Shown one piece after another: positions 38,801-50,800 of a stretch of DNA of 64,000 bases (position 1 is its first letter; the number at the start of each line of letters is the position of its first letter). The translations under genes and the position numbers were made by a program. This stretch comes from Sweltsa coloradensis (lineage: Eukaryota > Arthropoda > Insecta > Plecoptera > Chloroperlidae), in assembly GCA_024449915.1 (NCBI GenBank), contig JAMZAV010000004.1:434001-498000 (forward strand). The letters are read 5' to 3'. The notes beneath the pieces are model-generated. The model worked only from the letters and a program-made list of their open reading frames with translations. It ran no database searches and was not told where the DNA came from.

Positions 38801-41800
38801 ACTCACCATGTTTGAATGACGCCACAATGACAATGTTGGTGATAATTTTGATTGCATTTGTTTTCCTGGTATTTTCTTGTCTGACCGTAATACATACGGT
38901 ATATTAATCCTACTGAGGGAAGATTTATCATTAGCTTCAATTCCCAAATTTGTAGGAGTGGGTGCGCGACGAGTTTCCCGACACGGCTCAGATGTACAAA
39001 TTTAGTCGATGGAGGCCCGCAGGTGTACGTATTTCACTGAAAGAAAAAGAAAGACTGATACGTTTTTCTAATTTGCATTTAATATAGTACTGACCTAATA
39101 AGTAATAACGGATTACTCCTAGTAGTAGTAACCATTGATTATGCAGTTTTCATATGGTATTATTATTAATTTATGTTGTTTTTTTCAGCTATGTTTTTTG
39201 GTAGGATGATAACATATTGTTTAGTAATGTATGAATGTATTTTATACTTAATATTTGTAGTAAATGTGATGTAGTACTATTTTACCTTTGAGTATTAGCT
39301 ATAGTCGTATTGTACCTGTGAATGAAAGTGTGCAGTGATTCACCATTACTTTGTTACTTACCGTTGTTCCTTACTCTCTCCCTCCATTCCTGTTGTTCTT
39401 CCTTACTCTCTCCCTTCATTCCTGTTGTTCTTCCTTACTCTCTCCCTCCATTCCTGTTAATCTTCTTTGTCAATATGTACGAATAGCCCAATAATTGTCT
39501 CGGCTACCTCTTGCTGCATGCTAGTGCAATGATTGTCAAACGGCATCCCTGGTTTTATATTTCCATTAAATTACTATATAAGTTAGTGTCTTGCTTATGT
39601 TGCTTATTTTATGTGTTGCTTATGTGTGTTGCTTATAATACGTGTTGCTTGTCTATGTTTTGTGGCTTATTCGTGTGTTGTGATTACACTAAGGTTTGCA
39701 CTGCGAGCGCGATCAAACTGACAAAATTGACTGGTGCTCAGCGTACCCGTGCCACAATGGAGGCACTTGCGTAGACGACGTTTGTGAGTGTCCTCCAGCA
39801 TTTTCAGGAGCCACCTGCGAAGTGCATGCCCATGTCAAGTGTACAGCTAACCCCTGTGAGCATGCGACGTCTTGCAAAGATTACGTAAGTAGAGGTCGCT
39901 GAAGCTTTATAGTTTATTCCCTAGGCAACGTCACCTCTTCAGACTGTTGGATGCGCTCGGACAAACTAGACTTTAACGCGGAATTAGTATAAGTTCAATC
40001 TGGATTTTTTTTACCACTAATTTCCACTCTAATATGTGGAAACTTTACAAAGCTGTTTAGAAAGTATATGTCTCTATCAGAGAAAATTTTCATTATAGTT
40101 TTGCTTACTTTTCAACAACTCACAATAAATACTCCACCAAGGAGACAAATACAATACTAGGTAACTTTCCAAGCTAATGTAAGAGACATTCATTTGAAAA
40201 GTGGAAATGTTTCCTTATGGATACATGCACACATTATCTTTTCTAAACAACCTCCCAAAGTATAAAATATTTTGGTAGAAAATAAGGGGTCAAATTGTTT
40301 TCAGAGTGTACGTGAAATTTGCTGGATTTGGCAATCAACCGATTTTAAATAGACTTTCAACTACCTACTGAAGTTGTAAAAAGAGTTGGCTCAAGCTCAT
40401 CCACCTGCCTTGACTAGACTCGCTATTACAATTACATTAAGTGCATCACACGATCATTTCCTCTAGTGGCTTGTGCAGCAGTTTAGTTCCCCTTGTCTGT
40501 GTATTGCATTGATCGCTTTCCTTGTTCAAAGTCCTGAATTCGAAATGGACGGTATTCACCTTAAGGATTATAAGCCACGCTACTGTATATTAACAGTATT
40601 ATTTTATTATACATGATTATTTATCACAATCGAATTCAAAAAGCGTCTAAGAAAATACCAATGTAGTACCTACCTAATTAAAACTTTTGTCGGTATCTTG
40701 CATTTGTGCTATAGTTTGTCCTTTAGTTAGGGCTACTTATAGTTGATTGGTACCTAACCGAGTTGAACTCAAAACTTAACTTAAGAAGTATTAGTACTGA
40801 TATTGTAGAATAATTGCCTTTTATTTTGAATAGTTTTTTATCTGATTTAATTTAATTTAATAAAATAAAATAATACATAATAAAGCACATCAATGAAAAC
40901 TATAAATTAAATTGTAGTTAATTAGTATTCAATATATTTAACATACTTTTGAATATGCTGATGGATACAGAACAGTCTTATAAAACTATGATGTGTCTAA
41001 GTAACTCACTCCTCACAAGATTTAAATTTTAAGTTTAGGCCAAACTATATTTGTAGTACTTGAAACCAACTCATTACTCTGAGAAAATTACTACTCTTCA
41101 ACATCACTAACAACCTGTAACTTGTGATCTAGTGTTGTTCACTCTTACATCTTTTCAAATTGGCCTTTAGCCATTACGTTTTCTGTTTTAAATATTAGAC
41201 TATTCCAAGAGTAGAATGCCATATTATTATACAGTACTACAAATATATACGTCAAAACATCATAATTTTTTAATCACATGATACCGAAGTCAAAAGAATC
41301 ATTTTCCCAAAAGTCATTATTTTATTCATATGTAGCCTACGTCCTTGTATCTATGTCTACGATGCTTACCTGCTTTGCAGTACAAATAATTGCTCAACAC
41401 CATTTCACTCACCGGCCAAATTGTTTATTTGTAATAATTATTCAGCATACTTTACAGTTGAATAGATTGGTAATTAATACATTTTTTTTATTACTTTACT
41501 GACATAATAAATATATCACATTATTATGTAATGTGTGAGTACCGTATTCGTTTGTGGCTAATATTGTTTGATTTCATGGCAATGCTAAACACCATCTTCC
41601 AAAAATTCTTCTTTCCGACTTGAGAATGGTCAATTAATTTTTTTTGCAAATTTTTCCTGAAAAGGAACATCTTTTATGCTAGGTACGGTAGATAATATGG
41701 ATTATGAAAATAACACATTTTAGCTGTGGACTCTAATTTAGCTCTAATTATGGAATCATTTTATCTGTCTCCAAAATTAAATTATTACAAACTATTAAAC

Positions 41801-44800
41801 TTCGTAAATGACTAAACAATTTGGCCGGTGGCTAGACTCACTTTGCCACTGCTTGCGGTCACTGCACTGTTTGTCTCTGCTAGACGGGCGGATACTTCTG
41901 TGCCTGTGAGCCGGGATGGGCCGGTAACAACTGCGAGAGAAACATTGACGAGTGCTTGTCCGACCCTTGTCGGAACAATGGCACGTGTGTCGACGCAATC
42001 AACACGTTTTATTGCCAGTGTTCGGCTGGCTTTACAGGTAATTCTTTAATAAGGATCTAGATTTATAATAAACTAAAACTAGATGATATAGGCCTATGGA
42101 ATTTCTGAGGTTTTCATGGTTATTTGTTTGTGTTGTCACATTATTTTCGGACTACCACGTTTAAGATAATTTATATACTGATCTGACGTTTTGATTGGAT
42201 TTCACCAATCTTTTTCAAAGACAATAAAACAACCCACAAATGAAATCAAAAACACTTCAAGAGAGAACAATAACAAAAACACATGTTTTTTTAAAGTCTT
42301 TTTTGTTATTGTTTCTACTCTCCATGATTTTCTGCGACATCTTTACATAACTACCTTTTAAAATTAAATGTCTATTGTATTCAGTTATAGAAACTTATGC
42401 AACTAGACAGAAATTGGGGAATACCGTATTTGCTCGATTGTAAGCCAATCTCAAATACAATCCGCTTCCTGACTAAGAGTTTAATAAAAATAAATATGTA
42501 TATAATATATATATATCAATATCATTCAACCCACATGAATATTTGATTATGTATAATTTGTATGCATACAAATTTGCATAAATTATCGGCGGCTCGTTTT
42601 TGATTGGCACAAATGTGTCAAAAAAGAAAAGACTAGCAATCGAATAAATACGGTACGTATGGATAGAAGGAGCCTATGTTTTTATATTATGTGTGTTTTC
42701 CTTTAACCAACCAAACCCAAACTCTTTTGTAATAATACTAACTGCATGTCTTAAATGAGAGAAAGCGGTCTATGTTTGCTTTTATTTGTTTGTTGCTTTT
42801 GTGTTCAAGGGCGGTGGACTCCATGATCTTGTTATTCTTGGTAATGATTCTTCATTTAATTCAAGTTAAATACATCACATTTATTTTATGGGTTTAAGTA
42901 CATCAACATCTAATCTTGTGATGTCACTCTCATGCATTACCTGTACATGTCACTTTCTGTATTATTTCAAATTCACAATCCTTACACCTTCCTGATTGCT
43001 TTGAAAGTGTGTGTGTGTGTTTTGAATGCATAACTGTACCAAGTTGAATATGTAAACAATAGTGTAATTTTGGGTATGGTAAGTAAGTTGGTACGTATAT
43101 ATAAAAAATTAATTACACAGATATGTTTTATGTTTTTACTTTGTCTTTTAGTTATTACTTTGTGCTTGTTTTAATAATCTTGTATCTTTTTAAATTTAGG
43201 CCAAACTTTTTAGATGAGTATGGAACAAATATAGGTGTCAAAACTAAATCTTGATTAGGCCTAAATGATAAATGCAATTTGTAAATGAAGGGTAATATTA
43301 AGAGAAATTGCAACAAAATGCAATAAGAAATTTAAAGTTAAAAAACACAAAAATACAAAGTCAAGAAATTTCAGCAAATAATCCCCCAAAATAAAAAATA
43401 AATAATCGTACACCTCATTTATCATCCTACGTACTTTTTGTCTTAGGCAAGACGTGCCAGTCACGTATTGATTGCAGCTCCACACCATGCAAGAACGGAG
43501 GCAAGTGTATTGACCTTGGCCACGACTACGTGTGCAATTGCACCGGAGACTTCTCAGGCAAAGACTGCGAACGGGAGTTTGACATTTGTGCCAGTTTGCC
43601 TTGCATGAATAACGGATCGTGTGTCAGAACCCGGGACCACTACCAATGTAGCTGTGCAATAGGTAATGTGTACTACTACTACATTTTTTCTTTACTTTAT
43701 AGACAAAGAAAGTGGAGCGAACTAAATTCAAATATTAATTCCAAAAAGAGATGTTAGAATAATTTCTGGTCTCCCTAGGCGGACATCTTGTAAGTCACTC
43801 ATACTATATCTCCAATAACCAACTCTCACCCTTACTACTTCACCTCTAATATAATTGAAACAGCAGTAACTTTTGTCCATTCCAACCCTGAACTTTTCTT
43901 CAACAACTCAACCAATTGCACTCACCACACATGTTTTCATTCCGTCCTTTACACATTCATTTTATAAAAGTAGTACACAGTGTCTATGCGGTATTCTCTT
44001 CAATAATCTTCCATAAAATATTTCAAATCATAAAGTTTTAGCTTAAAAAGGATTAACCGCAGAAATCTTTTTATTCCCTCAGATGAATATTCTTAAACCC
44101 TCCGTGTAGAGTTTCGTTATGTAGGTGTATGTATTTTTAAGTTAATGTTGATGTATATCAAAATGTCAAGAAATGGGGAGAACTTGTGGAAACTCATGTC
44201 GTAGAAGACGACAAAGATAACGATGTATCTGATCCTAACTAAAATCATTGTTTGGCAAAAGGGAAGTATTGCCAAAATGCGTAATCCCAACTTTTTGTTT
44301 TCACACAAATATATTTTGTTGTGTCTATTCTAATGTAGCCTAGTCCAACTCCAAAAGATAATATCCTAAAATTATCAATAGTTCTGTCCATTTCAAGTTA
44401 ACATTTAAGAGGATCTTGATTTAATTAGGTAATTGATGTAAGGCAGGTAGTGTGGTTTCTTAGCAATAATGTATTTTGTGCTTCTTGTCCGACAGGTTTT
44501 GAAGGCTCAAACTGCGAGACAAACATAAACGACTGCTTGAACGTAGGCTGCCTAGAAGATAGAGTCTGTGTCGACGGAATCAACTCGTACGAGTGTAGAT
44601 GCCCCAACGGATTCTCGGGAGAAGACTGCTCAAAACAGATGGACTTGTGCCTGGGGAAACCGTGCCATAATAATGGCACCTGCAGAGATGGTGGGATTTG
44701 CATTTGCCACCCAGGTTTTACTGGTAAGAAACTACATGAAAACTTATAACAACTTACCTTACAATTAAATTCTTCTACTTTTACTTAACGATGTATATCT

Positions 44801-47800
44801 ACGCTATGTTCTCTCGATTATTTTAAAACATATTTTGAATTACAAGAATTATTTTATTTGGTTCCGAATTAACCTTGCTCATGAGGGCATCAATGAGACA
44901 GTCATAGCCTACCAGTAGAATCTATTTTAAATGCCAAATGCTGGTTGGCCACAATTCTTTAGTCGATTTATTCCTTTAACATTAATTATCCTATTCAGTT
45001 CTAATAACTGATTTACAAAGTCTTCTTCTTCTTTCTAACACCCAGAGTTGGATTTAAACCATTCTCTGCCTATAGGTCCGCCGCATATTTCCTCTTTCCA
45101 ATTTTTTTGTCTGCAAATGGTGCCTTTCTGCCTTCAGGGATACACATATTTCTAGGTAGTCTGCATCCTGGATATGTTCTCTGCAGAGAGGACATGTGGG
45201 TGAATAAACCACTCTTATTCTGTGAAGATGTCGTGGCTTGTTTCCATAAAAAATTTGCCACAACTACACTTCTTTCTTCCCCGTCAACTTTCCTCGTTAC
45301 ATTTCTTTCCTTTCTCAGCAACGGCTCCCATCGTTTCCCCCGAGCTATTACTTCATACTGCTTCCTCGTCTCCATGCCAACTTGATAGTTGATTGTAGTT
45401 TTAACAGAGTGCAAAGACTTCTCTGGCTGCTGCAACTTGGCTCCCATCTTTGCCAGATCGTTGGCCTTCTCATTGCCCATTATCGAGGAATCCACTGCAG
45501 GCATATTCTCCATCCTCTATCATGAAGGCTATAGTAGGCCTACTCAGTTCAGTTCAGTTCTCAGTTCTTTATTAGCATCTTTTTGATATATTACATATAT
45601 AGTCTGTACATACTATGTATATCTATGAGATATTAGTTTGCTTAGGTATAGATGAGGCCTAAATGGCTAGGATACTTAAACTGGAAACATGAATAAACAT
45701 GTTTCAGTGGAGGGAAAGGGTACAGAAGGACGACAGCTTACCTTAAAAAACGTTGGTAGGTCGCACAGACACAAATAGATGAGTTAACAAAATATTAAGG
45801 CTTGCAATGCTGCCTTTGAGTCTACCAGGATCACCACTGGCCGTGTTTTGTTTTACTTGCTCACTTCGGTTAACTCTAGGTGAATGGCCGATAGCTCCCC
45901 ATCAAAATTATTTCCAAACTTGCCAGCCGCAATGTTTTTCAAACTGCTGGCAATATACTCCTGCTCCTGCAAGCCCCCGTGGTGGTGTCGCTGACCCATC
46001 TGTGTAGTACACGTGCAGCCAGATAGGCACTGGGTACCGGGCATGTAGAGTACGGCATGCAATCTGTCTCAACTCTTGTGCCAGACAGGATGCCTTCCGC
46101 ACTCTTTCCTCCAGTTCTAGTATAACAACCAAGAGTTTTGCAATGCTGTCTCCACTTCCCCGAAAAAAGAGTGTCCGCGTGCACTCTAGGATTCGGTATT
46201 TTTGTCTCATGTGTCCATACCACTGCAGTCTTTCTCTTCCTATTTTGTCTCGTAGCCTTTCCACTCCCTAGTTAGAACGTTAGACCAGTGTAGTAGATTC
46301 TCCTTTGTACATTTTCAAGGGGAATAAGAATGCGGTACAGGCATTTTTTAAAATTTGTTTTTATGAAGTTTGAAATCCATCTTAGCCAGGTATTGAACCG
46401 AGGTCTCCCGATTACCGGTTGGATGCTTCACCCCTTAGCTACCAAGATGGTTAACTTAATGACTTCTGGATTGTAGGTGAATTATAGATCTGAATATTGT
46501 ATTGTATGTCTGTGTTTCTTCAGGTCGCTACTGTGAGGAGGACATCGATGAGTGTGTCCTGTCACAGAACCTGTGTGTAAACGGCATCTGTCGTAATACG
46601 CCTGGCAGTTACGAGTGTTACTGTCGCCCGGGCTACTCTGGCAACCAGTGTGACCTTGACTTTGACGAGTGTCTCTCGCATCCGTGTTTGAACAACGGAT
46701 CGTGCGTGAACCAAGTCAACAGTTTCTTATGTGAATGCCCGCCGGGGTATGCAGGTAAGCGGAAATAAACATGGCCTTGCATTAGAGAAATTGAATTGAC
46801 AAATCGTTTTGTGTCAATAGATGTGTGCATGATCTCCAAATTTCAGAAACGATCCCATTTTATTTTTATTCCCGAAAAGAAAATTTTAAAAAATCCCTAC
46901 ATTTAATCCAGTTTATATTGGGGACGGGAAACAATGCCACTTTGGACTGTCAATAAGAAACGTAATCACAAGAAAGATACTGTGACTGAATGGGTGAAGG
47001 GCCGATCCAGATTTGTCATAATATTGTGTTCTCTAATGCAAGAATGTGTGATTTATTGGTGGAGGTGCCAGTACAAACTTAATTATTTGTGTGCTTGGAT
47101 ACAAGATCACGTGACTGCTTGTTGTAGGGAGCGGTCCACACTTCACACTCCATGAGATTTGAATTGGAATTTAATATAAATTATTGATCATTTTTTGGTG
47201 AAAATGTGTTTTTGTTTTGTTTTTTTACATTCCCTCCTATGCCAAAAAAAAATTGACAAGAACATCAATCAGTCTGGAATACTGATACTAGCAATGTTTA
47301 CATGGATGATTCAATACGGTATTGAATACGATTCTACCTCTCAAACATCCATGTAACCACTTAACTAGACTTGTAACTAGAATCGGATCAGTTGGATCCA
47401 ATCCCCCAAAAGTTGGAGTCTGATTGAAATATCGGATTGAAAACAAGCATGTAAAAAGTTTTGATTGTATTGGATCGAGTACGGCAGGGTTAAAAGAATG
47501 CGCGGAACGAATAAGTCTTAAATCGCATTAGTTTGGTATTGAAAATGGATCGAATCCCTTGTTCAATTCATGACATGTAAATGCTGACCTCAGAACCAAT
47601 CCAATACTAATACAGAATTGAATCCTTCATGTAAACATAGCTATTGATACCAAAATGTTATATTTTGGTGATAGATAGGAGATGCCAAACGGCTAGTTAA
47701 TGTTAAGTAGGGGTGTGGAAAGGGAACCCAACAGCTTACCTGGTCGGTGACTGCAGGGATCTCGTAGAAGAAAGACACAAATAAATAAACATAATAGTTA

Positions 47801-50800
47801 ACTCTCCGCTCTCGTCGAGTGAGCAAGGCCCTGTTTGGCCGAAACAGTTTCGACGTTTTCTTGTATTATGTTTATTTATTTGTGTCTTTCTTCTACGAGA
47901 TCCCTGCAGTCACCGACCAGGTAAGCTGTTGGGTTCCCTTTCCACACCCCTACTTAACACAAAATGTTATATTGAAATTTGTTTTCATACTTTCATATTA
48001 CTTGTTATTTGTTAAGGATTGCATACATACATACAATGTTGCAGACAATTAAATGGAATTGTAAAATCCTATTTTGTATTTTGTAATTTAATACTTTGAT
48101 GTAATTTTGATTACATAAAATCAAACAACACCAAATGCCCAAAAAATTGTTTAAAACAATACAAGATGAAGGAAGATGGTCTTCAAAACATTAAATACAA
48201 GTATTATAAAATTAATTTACAAAATACATAACTAAAACTTGGAGAACCAAAAGTAAATAACAAAAACTCACTAAAAAGAAAAACACAAATTGATTGGGAA
48301 ATACAAATTTAAAGTATAACTAGGGATGCACGCAATAATCAATATTATCTATCAATAATCAATAATGAATATAATTTCGATAATCGATAACCAAAATTTA
48401 TTATCGATAATCAAAATATAAAATAATTGGTCAATAGTGGCATGAACCAAAACTCTTAAGACGGAGATTATCACAGGTTTTGCCATGCACTGACTGGGTT
48501 TATGGTGTCACTCGAGATTTATGTTCGGAAATGAGTTATCAGTCAATAACGGAAGCCAAACACATGGCATCAAAGACAGCGAGGTAGCTAATGGAACGCG
48601 ATTGTATTGTTTTGACTTACACTTGCCACACTTGAGGTTCCACTTATAGGTCGGTACAGGCTTTGTTGGTGATGTCAATATTATCGATTCAATAATGACA
48701 TTGCCATTTTGATAATCGATAATGAAACAGGTGTGCATCCCTAAGTATAACTATAAAGTTAAACTATTTAAATTAAAAAAATAATTTATGATAAAACTAA
48801 ATACTTTAAGTACTCCAGTTAAACTATTAAGTTGGCAGTAAATTAATAAATTAGTAAATTAAAAGCTTAAATTTTGAAATTTGTCTTCACCTATGCGGAT
48901 GCTTACTTATTATAATAAAAAATTAAAATATTTCATTTAAACTAGGAATACTTTTATATTAACATGTTTCAGTAAGGGGAAAGGTATAAAAGGACAACAG
49001 CTTACCTTAAAAACCTACCTAATGTAGTTACCTTTCGCCTCACTGGAACTTGTTAAATATGTGTGTGTGTGTGTGTTGTATGCAAACTAATAAAATAGTT
49101 AAACTTAAACAGTATGTACTATTTTTTCTTGGGAGTGTAGGCATGGTCTGTGAGTTGGATATCAACGAGTGCGAATCTAATCCGTGCCAAGGGGGTGGAG
49201 CCTGTGAAGATCTGGCCGCAGCGTTCAAATGCATTTGCCCACCCGGGTTGACCGGGAAACAATGCGAGATCAACATCAACGAATGCGAGGTGAGAAATTC
49301 AGGAGACAATGATACTAATATTTTTACCAATGACAGCAATGAGAAATTAACTAAACACATCCTACTCCACTAGAGATAGAACCGGGGTTTGCAATTTTTT
49401 GGACTTCTGAAATTATTGTAGGTGCATTACTGTATTTTTGCAAATATAGGCCTCGGGTATATATTTAAAATAATCAAGTTCAAAATGTAGGGTGTGACCA
49501 TTGTGTAAAGTCATGTGTCAATAGTATCATACTCTTTAAAATTTGAGAGGTCAAAATAGGGGGCAGCTATTACTCGATGGCGACCTTCAATTACGGTATG
49601 TAACGTTACACCCAAGAAGTAGGAGATCCAGGCTCAATCCTCTGTCAAGTAAAATTTTGTAATTTCTGGATTGCAAGCCTATATTATCTGTTTCATTTCT
49701 GAATCAACAGCGATCTCTAAATCACGTGCAAAGCATGTGGAGAATGGATATGAACAGTAAATGTCATGCGTGGGTGTGTGGCGGACTGTGTGGGAGACAG
49801 TCCTTCACACACCCGAGCATGTGGCATTTAGCAGGTAAAATCTCTCTCCCATAATGCTTTGCATGCAATATAGATGGTGCTGGTAATATTTTAAATTGTC
49901 TTTAGACATCTAAGTATTAACTAGTTTGTATATTCTTACATCCAAGGTTGTCTGATTGTTACGTATTTATTTTACAGTCTTCTCCATGCATGCACGGAGG
50001 CCAGTGTGTGGATGGTATCAACAGCTATACTTGCAGTTGTAACGGCACAGGCTACAATGGCATGCACTGCGAGAACAATATCGACGATTGTGTTGGCACT
50101 CCATGCAATAACGGTGGCACGTGCGTCGATCAAGTTAACTACTATAATTGTATGTGCTACCCTGGATATTCAGGTATGTAATCAATTGCATTATTAAAAA
50201 AACCTATGGAGGGATTAAAGTTATAAATGTAAAATTAAAATAGGTACCCAATTTGTGCATAAAAGAGTCCTTACTGACCAAATGTTGATGAGTGGTAAGA
50301 TACATTTTGATATTGATATAGGCGCTCCACGCTAAGAAAGGAGATGCGCGCGCTTTCGACGGGCCAATCAGCGATCGTTATTTTAAATTGGAGTCTGCTG
50401 AATGGCTACAATTCACCCGTTAAAAGCGCGCGCAACTCCTTTCTTAGCGTGGAGCGCCTATATGATATTTCTGTTCCATTCAAACTACTAGTAAGTAGTA
50501 ATGGAAGTTATAACAGAAGCTTTGGGTCAACATTAAATTTATTTTAATTAATTTTAAAAATTAAAATTTATACTTTTACGGTCCTTTGGATTTTAAATAA
50601 ATAAATACTATTTCTCCTATTCCTCCTAGGTACTCATAGTTCCTGGTTCTGTATTAGCATCGTTGAACTGGTTTTGACTAAATCAACTCCATATTTTGTT
50701 TAGGTTTGAACTGCGAAATTGACGTAAACGAGTGCGAAAGCTCGCCGTGCCAGTACGGAGGAACGTGTTTACAGAATTCAAACGTTACATTGTACCGACC

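Noticed and set aside
45389..46007. Plus-strand open frames over the LINE
   Set aside because: They are complements of the minus-strand RNase H coding sequence.
46377..46450. Functional tRNA gene on the minus strand
   Set aside because: The acceptor stem pairs, but the D and anticodon stems do not and the anticodon loop lacks T33.
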